From Hyaloperonospora brassicae (Eukaryota > Oomycota > Peronosporomycetes > Peronosporales > Peronosporaceae): DNA of 64,000 nucleotides. Shown piece after piece: positions 1 to 8,958 of this stretch (within the stretch, counting starts at the first letter, position 1; each line of letters starts with the position of its first letter). The notes beneath the pieces were generated by a model that was not told the DNA's origin, ran no database searches, and saw only the letters and a program-made list of their open reading frames with translations. The stretch covers positions 62,001-126,000 of the forward strand of contig CANTFL010001193.1 in assembly GCA_947650285.1 (NCBI GenBank), written 5' to 3'. The translations under genes and the position numbers were made by a program.

Positions 1-652
1 CTCCGCTCAATATGGATGTCATTGACATTGGAGTTAATTAACTCTGACATACCAATGTCCAGCACATTGACATCTTCCGTCAATGGCTCGCGCCAATAGC
101 GCTTTTGTTGCCTAGCAAAGGTTGGTTCATGACTCTCCAAATCTTCGCTAGAAACATTGCGCGTGGCGCCTAAGGTCTTAGACCTCCAATCAATCCATGG
201 CTCATGGCGTTCAAGCCAAGCCATACCCAGGATGAGATTGTATCTCGAATCCAAATCGAGTACAAGACAGCGTTCAATGCTGTCAAAGTCCAAAAACTTC
301 ACACCTAAGTTCAACGGAACTTTAGGCATCGTGACGCGACTACCAGTCGCTAAACGAACGGTGATTGAATCACCCTCATGTGCTTTGAGCGCTTCAGCGT
401 ATCGCTGACTTCCCTCAAGGGAAAGACGTCGATCATAATTGCATGATGCTCCGGAGTCGATTAGGATCGACCAATGCTTCTCAAAGCCTTTAATCCTCGC
501 CTCGGTGACTAACAAGCCAGGCTTGTATCCACGCTCTGTGCTGGTGGGTACATAGATCGTTGGGGATAAGCCCTGCTTCACTCTACCTCGTAGAGAAGCA
601 ACAGAACTCAGTTCTACCCCAGTAGGGCTCCTCGCGCCTACTGGGTGTCGAC
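1..652 (-). CDS. pol polyprotein, N-terminal part (aspartic protease), partial
   Basis: This frame is open from just after the gag slippery site to the window edge. It holds the retropepsin motif LIDSGAS (around 440-460), followed about 85 residues later by LVLDLDSRYNLILGMAWL, the usual second block of a gypsy protease. The frame is -1 relative to gag, so expression as a Gag-Pol fusion needs a ribosomal frameshift at 653-659. No initiator codon of its own is evident between the frameshift site and the protease. The protein cleaves the polyprotein in the virus-like particle. Reverse transcriptase and integrase would lie to the left of position 1. No disabling mutation is visible. Confidence 0.85.
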
Positions 653-659
653 GTTTCCC
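618..659 (-). promoter_or_regulatory. predicted -1 programmed frameshift signal, gag/pol of element 1
   Basis: On the minus strand the gag-frame codons cgg gga aac give the heptamer G_GGA_AAC (659-653), a known class of slippery site. A 7 nt spacer (652-646) follows, then a hairpin with 9 bp arms CCCAGTAGG (645-637) and CCTACTGGG (626-618). The gag stop TAG (640-638) lies in the 5' arm. The -1 frame is open from here into the protease. The layout matches the signal in elements A, B and C, which use a different heptamer. Confidence 0.72.
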
Positions 660-1678
660 CGTGCCATACCAGGTTTCTGGTTGTGGCTGGGGTTTCGACC
701 CATAGGATTCGGTTGTTGCTTACGCAAAGGACAAGTGTGACGCAAGTGTTTAGTGCTTCCGCACATATAACAGAGTTTCATTTCCTGTCGTTGCTCTGCA
801 ACATAAAGCTCCGCTTCACCTTCATCTTCAGCATGGCTGAGATCCATCGGTTCTGGCTTACAGTAAGCCGAGGTGTTCGCAGAGGTTGCCCTCGCAAAGC
901 TTGGGTTGTACCCATTCCAACCAAGTCTGGCCGACTTGAAGTTGTGCTCAGCATTTTGAGCGATGCTAACAGCCTCCTCAAAAGTAGAGGGATGGACCCG
1001 ATACACCTCGGTCCTGGCAACGCCATTACGAATACCTTCCATGAATACAGCCACATAGACTGTCTCAGGGAGAGGGTCAGACTGCATAGCCGCCATCAGA
1101 GCTCTCACTTCTTGGACATAGTCCGTTAGCTCATTCTTACCCTGACGGGTAGACAAGAAGCGTGAGCGCACGCGATAGGCCTGATTAGGCGGCGAGAAAA
1201 CTCGCAATAGGTCCAACTTGAGCGAATCCCATGTGGGAAACGCCAAGTTGACCGACGTGCCACACGTCAAAGCCCACTCTCTCGCTCTACAATCGAGCTT
1301 AGAGATAGCCAACGAGACCCGCTGGTTCTCAAGTGAGATGAGATCAAGGTCCATGGCCACCTCAATCTCACGGATCCAGAGGGTCAGGTATTCCCCCTCC
1401 TTACCGGAATAATGTTTAGCGTCCACCCTAAGGGGACGAGGCTTAGCCTCTTCATTTGGCATCGCCACGTAGCATGTTGGCATAGCCGACGCTACTTGGT
1501 TTTGAACCTGCCCTAAAAGGGCATTTTCATACTTCATGAAGGCCTCGACTCGTGCATTGAGCACATCAGAACCTTGTGCAGCTAGAAACTCCACATACTC
1601 AGGGCCTACGGCCGCGGTCAGCTTCTCAAGCGCGACCTTTTGAGCCTCAGAAAGGGGTGTGGATTGCTCCATCCTCAC
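638..1678 (-). CDS. Gag polyprotein of gypsy element 1
   Basis: A 346-residue open frame. The central part (about residues 85-240) is the retrotransposon gag capsid type, with the conserved tryptophan-rich segments REWALTCG and FPTWDSLKLDLL and a later YVQEVRALM helix. A zinc knuckle CYMCGSTKHLRHTC (CX2CX4HX4C) near residue 303 binds RNA. The start ATG (1678) lies just downstream of a small CCTC...GAGG hairpin in the leader. The protein forms the particle that packages element RNA. The stop TAG is inside a hairpin that is part of the presumed frameshift signal to pol. The same gene is recognisable, but shattered, at about 34.65-35.65 kb. Confidence 0.86.
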   Translation of the reverse strand: MRMEQSTPLSEAQKVALEKLTAAVGPEYVEFLAAQGSDVLNARVEAFMKYENALLGQVQNQVASAMPTCYVAMPNEEAKPRPLRVDAKHYSGKEGEYLTLWIREIEVAMDLDLISLENQRVSLAISKLDCRAREWALTCGTSVNLAFPTWDSLKLDLLRVFSPPNQAYRVRSRFLSTRQGKNELTDYVQEVRALMAAMQSDPLPETVYVAVFMEGIRNGVARTEVYRVHPSTFEEAVSIAQNAEHNFKSARLGWNGYNPSFARATSANTSAYCKPEPMDLSHAEDEGEAELYVAEQRQEMKLCYMCGSTKHLRHTCPLRKQQPNPMGRNPSHNQKPGMARGNVDTQ

Positions 1679-2021
1679 AGAGGATCAGTCGTTACCGACT
1701 CAGGTGTAGGTTGACTACGAGTGCTACCAAGTGTTGCGGAGCTACACATCTCCTAAAGTCAGAGGAAGACTTAACGCTCTTACGAGCAACTTTGGTTCTA
1801 CGAACCCGACTCAAAGAGTCAACAACTCCGAGAGCTAAGGGTTGGTTCAAAGAACCCGACTCAAAGAGTCAACAAGCTTAAAGAGCTTACGGTCCCTGTT
1901 CCGGGGGGACCAAACGATTCAAAGAATCAAACGCACTAAGTGCACAAGGAGTAGCTGCCTTAACAAGGCGTTGCTACTTCCTTACGATCGTAAGACGCCT
2001 CGCAAGGCACGTGTCTTTTGT
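1679..2021 (-). other. leader of element 1 between 5' LTR and gag, packed with short hairpins
   Basis: No protein is supported here. The stretch is almost wholly made of short perfect inverted repeats, for example GATTC/GAATC, GCAC/GTGC, GTAGC/GCTAC, TTACG/CGTAA and GCCT/AGGC within 1900-2010, plus repeated AGAGTC words near 1810-1875. A related leader, in two diverged copies, occurs at 17892-18190 and 35730-36020. A packaging or translation-control role is only a guess. No clear primer-binding site for a known tRNA was recognised next to the LTR. Confidence 0.55.
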
Positions 2022-2264
2022 TGATCAAAATGGGAACTGAATTTTGTTTCTTCTTTCAACCTAAAAGAACACCGTAGAACAAAGTAAATAACCTACTCAC
2101 TTATGTCCTAAATAAACCTGTTAAAAGATCTCGTAATCAATGGTTGACAGACATCAGTCTTCAACAATAGATACTTGTGTTCTAATATTACCTTAGAGGG
2201 GATCCCATTTCTTGTGTGTACCACACCTATTGTCGACTACCAGTCGATGTGTAACCCCGTTACA
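2022..2264 (-). repeat. 5' LTR of gypsy element 1
   Basis: Read on the minus strand the repeat begins TGTAACGGGGTTACA at 2264, itself an inverted repeat and the same start as the LTRs of elements A, B and C, and ends TTTTGATCA near 2022. The inner boundary rests on comparison with 36021 and 17892, where the same TTTTGATCA word ends the LTR-like part. Only one LTR is in the window, so the edges are approximate by a few bases. Confidence 0.65.
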
Positions 2265-2343
2265 GGCATTATAATATTTGTTCGCTGTTTGACAAAAAAA
2301 CATTCACTTGGCAGCTGTGTCCAGTTTTATTGATGGAACAAGT

Positions 2344-2364
2344 TATATATATATATATATATAT
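2344..2364. repeat. (TA)n microsatellite
   Basis: About ten TA units in a row. The partner position in the right inverted-repeat arm (near 31316-31325) has only a short TATGTATA stretch, so this repeat expanded, or the other contracted, after the duplication. Confidence 0.9.
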
Positions 2365-4924
2365 TCATCGATCAAGTGTTTCGTCAACACATTTTGCCTG
2401 TAACAAATATTTTTGATCGAAATATCCACTTCACTGTAAAGATTTAGAAGTTTATCTTCAAGTTGCTAGGCATAAGATTGGAAATATCCACTGCGAATCA
2501 TCCGCAGAACGATAGTCACTGAGAGAGTTTAATTCGCTTTCGATACTTTTTTACGCATGATTTACGCTTATTACTTCTTAACGTTGAAGATCTATGCTTC
2601 CCTATCGTTGCATTTGTGGTATATAACGTCGTACATGCATCTACCAGCTATAATCCGTTCTACATGATCAGCCACACATGCCCTTGCGTTCCGTTAACGC
2701 TTCTACGACGTGGTTTCTGACTTGGTAGGGGAGAAGTGGCCGATCGGATTGCTGTAATCCGCACTATAACTGTTCTTTAACAAGTGAGCAAGCTTCTCGT
2801 AGCGCGGTTTGATGTTCTACAACATTGATGTGACGCAATGGCTAAAAGACAGGGTAAACAAAGCGACAAGCAGATTCTATAAGCAAAGGTATATTGGAAG
2901 CTATGAGGTGTAAAACCAAGTATGACTCAATGGTAAAAATGCCCTTGGATGTATTGTCTATCGTCTTCAAGATGCGTCCACACTTCGTCGGTCCATTCAC
3001 ATTTGTGGTCAATAAGGACCTCATTTAGAATACTAAGCCTACCACTCGAGTTGCGCACACACCCATGTTTTACGTTGGCGAACTAAGTCATATCGGGTTC
3101 CCTTCCTTTGTGGAGTTTGAGGCGCTTTCGCCGCAGATGGCGGTTCTACTGCGCATCGCTGGATCGACACCAGGATTTGTAGCTTCACCTCCAAGAGAGG
3201 CTGGCTCTGTGCCAGGGCTATCAGGCGGTCTCGATTGATCTTGGGCGTTCCGAACGATCACAAATACACTGCACATTGTGCTTCAAGTCAATAATGACTT
3301 GTTGTTTATCTTCATGGGATGCCTTCGACGTATTGGCCCGCACCATTTTACTCAATGAGCGAGGGAATCGCCCGTTTTTTAAGTGGATAGACGCCTAAAT
3401 CGACGTCGGAACAACGGACAGAACCAATACTTGGTGGATTGGCGTGGATATACTGAGTCGGAGAGATCACGGGAATACGAGGTTCCACCACGATAAGATT
3501 TCCTCATGCCGCTTACGGTTTGGGGCGCTGTGCGCGTGGCTTACTCCCAGCACCACACGCTTAGCAACCGCGGGTGCAGGCGCCGGAAGGTTCGTTCTCA
3601 TGTCAGGACTAAACTACGTGGCTTTTGTTGCCGCATCTCTCAAGTGATTTCGGGTACGCGGTGATTCAATTTGCGGGATATATCGATACACCGAACGAAA
3701 ATGGCATCTAGCCTTCAACTTTGCGAATACATACCGTATTTGTTGTTCCAAACGAACATCTGAAACGTCACCTCTAGCTTGAATAGCATCTAGGTTGTGC
3801 AACCGAAGCAGACGCTCTACCTATCGAGTGAAATGTAAATCAATATCGATATTCAACTTGCGTCGGTAGAGGATGATATGAGTTGTCCACATGGAGGATG
3901 AAGACGCACCAAGTGCTTGATCATTCAAAGTTGAAATAGTAACTCATTGCCATGATCTGTGGCTTCAAAAAGAGTTGGCTAGCTTTTGGCATGCATTGAT
4001 CTCGCTAGGCGTCGTGGCCTCGGATTTGGCAATCCTAACCAAACAATTGGCCCGCGACTTAAAAACTTCTATCATCAATGCTGTGTGGAATAAAGATATA
4101 GTTTGGTATTGCCCTAATAGAAGCAAGGGTAATAAACCAAATGTGAGCACTCTAGTCATTCCAGAGATCATGCATTTTTGACTCTCATCAGACATATTGG
4201 TGACGATTTCGTGCTCGTAGCCATAGATGTTTAGCAGCGCTGTTAGAGCACTAGCAGCGCCTCGTTATAGGAACTTATCCGGTACTTAAGTGAGCTCATT
4301 ATCCTGCACTGAAGTGAGTAAGGATTTTTTCTGACTCGGTAGATTAGTGAAACTATCGTAGTTTACCTTAATTTGTGCAAATATAATTTCGAGAAGCGGG
4401 AGACATGCTCTGGTGGCGTCATACTCGCTTGGTAAAAGTAACGCAACCGTGGGTTTATCTGTTCTTAAACTGATTTAGCCGTAATATAGACAAATGTTGA
4501 TTCGCGGTATGGGTAGTCTGATGGGGAGGGTGTAACGGTGGTACACGATATATGTTACACCATGGTACAGGAACGTGTATCGTTTGATGTGCATCTCACT
4601 TAGATTGGTCTGGCGTTAGGCAAAAATATACGTGTAGTGTTATACTATAGTAGAGAGAAAAATCTTTCTCCCTTCATTTCAAAGTCTTCGTTATAAATCG
4701 AGCGATTTTTGTTTCACAATTTTTTTGTTTCGTCAAGATCAATTCATAGAGAGGAACGAAAAATGACATGTATTACTTTAATTTGGTGAAGATAGAACGT
4801 GCCATGTCATATAAGCTCGTGGGCCAACGAAGCTACCGGGGAAAATCTACTTGTCGACAAAGAAAGGCCTTCTTCGAATGTAGTAGATTATAGGCACTGC
4901 CATGATCGTCTTCTAGTGCTGTAG

Positions 4925-5199
4925 TCATACACGAATGCAGCGAAAGAATACGTTTTCTAGTTTTTCTATTTTAAAATTCGTAAACGCCTTTTGGACTGCT
5001 TCTACCAACTCCTCGAAGCTACAAGTCGCCACTTTGTAATATAGTAACTGGATCGATCGAATGTAGCCTAAGCCAGCAAGTTGAAGTCCGGAAAAGTAGG
5101 AGCCTTGCACAATACGCGTAGGTCAAGGAGCAAATAGCGGTCACCCTCACTCACGACCGGGTCATCTTCCTTGACGTGAGGTTGCGCGGTGTCCTGTTG
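4925..5199 (-). pseudogene. mariner-type transposase, C-terminal remnant
   Basis: The 61-residue frame 4925-5110 contains GLGYIRSIQLLYYKVATC followed by EELVEAVQKAF, which resembles the C-terminal end of the DDE transposases of oomycete mariner elements (a LDLGFF.AIQ...ELV..V..AF pattern, from memory of the family). The bases 5111-5199 correspond to the upstream part, with the third catalytic region broken. The remnant stops abruptly at the start of the solo LTR at 5200. A longer version of the same gene is at about 27590-28900. It cannot encode an active enzyme. Confidence 0.6.
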
Positions 5200-5590
5200 T
5201 GTAACGGGGCAGCCCGTTACATGGAAGTGTCACTTTAAAGAAAGTGACAATAAAGAATAGTAAGTGAATATTCTTTGAACAATATCACCGATAATGGTGA
5301 TATTGGTGAGGCGACCAAAAGGTCTGCTCGTTGGTTTATATCTTGATGAGATCAACCCACCAATCGCCGCAGGACGCGCGCAATGAGTGGTGACGAGACG
5401 TCACCATACACTCAGTAATATTAACATAATTAAGTCAGGTTAAACAGATAGACAGTAGCAAAAAGACTTAAATATATTAATACAACAGTTCTGCTTTTCC
5501 CCTACCTACGCTTCCTCGCTTGCCTTGTGTACGTCTGTCGGGGCACCGATACCCTTGCGTTAAGTTCACGCAAGGGTGTGCCCCGTTACA
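5200..5590 (+). repeat. solo LTR of the A/B/C chromovirus family (type I)
   Basis: It begins TGTAACGGGGCAGCCCGTTACA and ends GTGTGCCCCGTTACA, and is closely similar to the 5' LTRs of elements A (18735) and C (54215). No internal element sequence is attached. The five bases on the left (TGTTG) and right (ATACG) do not match, so it is not a simple solo LTR left by recombination within one insertion. The left flank is inverted-repeat DNA and the right flank is the interior of a TIR element, so an exchange between LTRs at two loci is a likely explanation. Confidence 0.88.
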
Positions 5591-6630
5591 ATACGGCACC
5601 GGTCTACTTAAGATCACGCTGGCCCTAGCCGTTTTATATCCCATAGGCGTTTATGGTAGTATATTTACATGGTTTTACTTGCTTCTTTTCCTCTTGAGGA
5701 AGTAAAAGCAGGTTGGTAATTTGTGATGCTGCTGACAGGTTGGTGCAACACGGCTAACTAGTGTCGCGTGTGTATTTTAGATTTGATATGGCATGGCCGA
5801 TCACATTATATAATAAAATGGCGTGGGTTGGTCTGCTTTCTGCTTGCACGAGATGTCTTTTGCACAAAGTCATTGCGAATTACTTTTTGATGACACCAGT
5901 AGATGATGCCGAGGAGACATGTCCTTGCTGACGTTATGCTAAGGAGAGCGTCAATAGTCCAGATTAGCAACTAATAAGTGTGTAAAGAATGTAAATACAG
6001 ATATAAGAGATTTCAAAAGCAGTATCAAATATATTTAGCAAGCCGACTATACCCAGGGTATTTGTCCTGGAAGTGTTTCGAGCTAGTGAAGAGGCAGCTC
6101 GCTCGCAACACCTACAACCAGTGCCTTAGAATTTGTCCGTAACCGGCTTCAGTGTCTCTCATGTGCGATGATTGAGCCTATTCAACACAAAGACGCGTTA
6201 ATTTCGTCAAATTTGTTGCAAGTGCCGCCATCGCGACTCGCGCATTTGGACATACCGCCACCATCCCACCTTTCGCCCTTAAACGCGACGACGCAGCCAA
6301 TTCCGCTCCTGCAAAGACTGTCTCGTCCGAGGCCGCTGATGTTTAAACAGCAACAGGTTCCACCGGTTCAGGAATCGTCGCTGCAGATGTAGCCGTCACG
6401 CCCTTTGCTCCCACCTGCGCCGTTGCAGGAGTTGTCGTCTCGCAATTATAGACTGCAGTCCGTTTTAAAAGCGGGATGTCCGACTTATCTTAGAAACGTT
6501 GCTAACGAAGTTCAATAGAAATTGGTATTTTCTTTACTCTTTTTTTAAACATGTAAAATAAGGTTAATGGATAGCCTCATCGTAACGGTGTCATTTTAGG
6601 AGAACACTGGTGTTTTTTTACGATTTCCCC
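5591..6630 (+). mobile_element. TIR DNA element fragment (second copy of the 51.4-53.7 kb element)
   Basis: From 5591 to about 6470 the sequence matches 52320-52945 in the same orientation, with small indels. 6470-6630 matches the right terminal inverted repeat at 53585-53739, ending CGATTTCCCC. The left end is cut off at the solo LTR edge and about 640 bp present in the other copy (52945-53585) are absent. Short proline-rich frames on either strand are not convincing genes; no transposase was recognised. Confidence 0.7.
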
Positions 6631-8908
6631 ATATTGGCGACATGTCGAGCTCCACGCAGCTGTAGAGACTATGCAAGCTTCAAGTACGAACGCGGCACCA
6701 AACGTTGCATCGACGTGAATAGCCTGCGGATATGCAACAAGGGAGTCAGCATCGGACGTGCGCGTACAAGCGAAGACATAGCGCAGGCCACGCCGAGGAA
6801 AAGTCGCTCGGCTACTGTGATCTGTCATGACAAACGTACGAATGATTGACAAGCGAAGTCGCGCTCATAAACAAGTTGCAAAACGTGTCGACAAGTTGTT
6901 TCGATTACCACCATAACACACGTCCTGTAACGACTCCGATCGGGAACACGATCCTTTCTACGCACGGGATGGGCAAGCCGCTTGTGCAGGCCAAGCCACT
7001 TATCCTCGGATGTATCGCCTCTGACGGAAAAGAGCCATAAGGTCAAGAGGTTCGATTCAAAGAAACTAGACGCCGTGGCACATGCGTCTGCCGTATTCAG
7101 TGAGCACGTGATCGAAGATCGCTGGCCTCAGCCCACCCAACAAATGTGGACATCGATCAGTTCTCACTACGACAACTGCGGCTATCGATCGGTATCCTCT
7201 ACGTCTACTTCGGTAGCAGTGATGGACTATCTTCGAGGTATCGCTGCAAGAGCAAATCAGTACAGTGAGCTCTTGGTGTTTCCTACAGTAGGCTATCCAT
7301 ACCCATCTCTGCTAATATCCCAATCGTTCTTCGAAATCGGCTGCTACGACTTTGGAGCACGTTGTTTCCAGCTGGGACGCAGTCTTACGCAAGTTGCACG
7401 AGCTTTAGGAACCATTCCAGTGCCAACTCTCACTCAGCAGCCGTGTCGACTGACATGATCTCAAGTTCGCCATGCCAGCTACAAGAGAGAGAGTGCCATG
7501 CGGTCGACCGTCTTCACCTCAGTTGCTTGAAGAACTCTGGTCAGTAGCGCGCAGCAGATCTACCAAAGGCGCGGCTGGGGCAGCGCTGGCGACGCAACTT
7601 CCCATCAGCTGTATGGATGCTGCGATCCTCGTAGTAGACTTTCGTAGCGCGGGTGTTCACGCTTACGTGAACGCTGTTCTGAGCATGTGATGACGCATCG
7701 AGTGCTCCTAACCGAGTCACGCAAGCATGTCCATCACACAGCACCCGTCATCAGTAGTGACCACTCAATTCTCCACACCGGATGTAAAGCTTTTGAAAAG
7801 TCAACACCTCCAACGCATGGCATCGGGTCGTCTCGGTCGAAATCGAGGCATATGACTGCACAGCCTCGACGTCAACTTCGAGCGGCCAGACCCATGACGT
7901 CTGTGACGAATCTCGGCCGGGATCCGAGTTGTCGCTTGCCGCTACCTCAGCCAACGGATTGGCGTTAACGAGACACATCTGACGGTAGTATGCGTTCGTG
8001 ATGGATACGAGTCCTCATCACAGCAGATCGGACATTTGAGCAATGGCAGTCAAAAGATTGTGGTGGTGATGTACGGGACTTTGCTGAGCGCACAACCAGA
8101 ACGTGGGGTCGTCCCCTCTAGCGGCTCGTTTCTATCTGCTCCCGACTCTATAGAGCCGTTGCAGCTGATCCGAATATACGAAGCGGAGTGTCGCGTCAAA
8201 AGACGAACAGGCGACCGCTATAGCCCATCACCCGACGACGGCACTTGTTGGACACTGCCGCCGATGGAAGTCGGTCTCTACTTTGCACACTGCTCTGAGC
8301 AAATCACTTCCCAATTTGCGCCTTCGGGCAACAACGGCCAAGCGACAACGACCTCCACAGAGCCGGACAACCGGCCCCTTTCCTGGGTGGGAAGTCCCAA
8401 ATAATGGGGCCCAGGTTAAAAGGGGGAGGCCTTCTAGCTGCTGCGTGCGCTATGGGAGGCAGCGCAGCGTGCGAACCGCAAGGGGAGCACCAACCCAGCC
8501 ACCCCGGGGTGAGGGCGCGTCGCCAGCGGTTGTCAACCTCTCACCTAGTTCCTGCTATTCTACGTCAGCTTCCAAGTCGCCGGCCCGGTCGCCGAGCGCG
8601 ACTCTCGGTTCCACGAAGCGAACTTGCCTAGAACGTGGTTCTGATCGGGACCGTCCCGGAGCACCAGCGGCCTATCGGGGGTGATCGGTTTGGTACCCGA
8701 CGTTTTCTGCGATTTTCGCGCCCTGTCTGCCCCCAGGACTGGATACCTGTTTCCACGTGCCCTCGGCTGAGTGTTCCACTCCACTGCTCTGAGCAAATCG
8801 ACACGAGCCGACTCCGCGACGAGACGGCACAGGCGCAGCCCACACAACGAGACAATCGCTGCCGTCGTGTCTTTCGTGTCCATTTGCCGCAGCTTTTCAC
8901 TGGTGCGG
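6631..8908. other. intergenic region upstream of the catalase-peroxidase gene, no gene supported
   Basis: Several open frames of 60-158 codons occur on both strands (the longest 6982-7458, +), but they overlap each other, lack recognisable domains and show no promoter of the type seen at 8909. The word CTGCTCTGAGCAAATC occurs at about 8289 and again at about 8783. The last 500 bp are GC-rich. I see no transposon ends here. Confidence 0.5.
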
Positions 8909-8925
8909 TCATTTCTCAATTCGCC
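8909..8925 (+). promoter_or_regulatory. oomycete-type initiator (Inr + FPR) of the catalase-peroxidase gene
   Basis: TCATTTCTCAATTCGCC, 34 nt before the chosen ATG, agrees with the oomycete core promoter pattern of an Inr (YCATTYY) fused to a flanking CAWTT block. It supports the downstream start at 8959 rather than in-frame starts further upstream. Confidence 0.6.
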
Positions 8926-8958
8926 TTCGAGGTCAACCGTCTGCACCCCCCTCGACCG

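Larger units (their letters stand above)
1..2264 (-). mobile_element. Ty3/gypsy LTR retrotransposon 1, 5' part (runs off the left edge)
   Basis: Reading leftwards, the order is 5' LTR (2264 to about 2022), an untranslated leader (about 2021-1679), gag (1678-638), and pol starting with an aspartic protease (637 to 1 and beyond). Gag and pol are both open throughout the visible part, so this copy is much younger than the decayed relative at 31.74-36.07 kb, which shares the same gene order and similar leader sequence. The element sits exactly at the outer end of the 2.9 kb inverted-repeat arm starting at 2265; homology to the partner arm ends at the LTR edge, as expected for an insertion into that repeat. 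The 3' half and second LTR lie outside the window, so no target duplication can be checked. Confidence 0.88.
2265..5199. repeat. left arm of a 2.9 kb inverted repeat (partner 28480-31401)
   Basis: The reverse complement of 28480-31401 matches this stretch almost base for base over the whole length; mismatches and small indels are scattered. Several short frames are shared between arms, for example minus 4925-5110 here and plus 28569-28754 there. Both ends of this arm coincide with LTR edges (element 1 at 2264, the solo LTR at 5200), whereas the partner runs into other sequence on both sides. The arm holds the C-terminal end of a mariner transposase (4925-5199, -) and about 2.6 kb of unrecognised, non-coding-looking DNA with an AT microsatellite at its left end. 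It is a duplicated segment, not a self-contained element. Confidence 0.9.

Noticed and set aside
1576..2024. Plus-strand frames over the gag start and leader of element 1
   Set aside because: The hairpin-rich leader gives palindromic text open on both strands; no protein-like pattern.
8635..8958. Extension of the catalase-peroxidase-like frame upstream by 108 codons
   Set aside because: The initiator at 8909 and a clean signal peptide starting at 8959 make the upstream part 5' flanking DNA.
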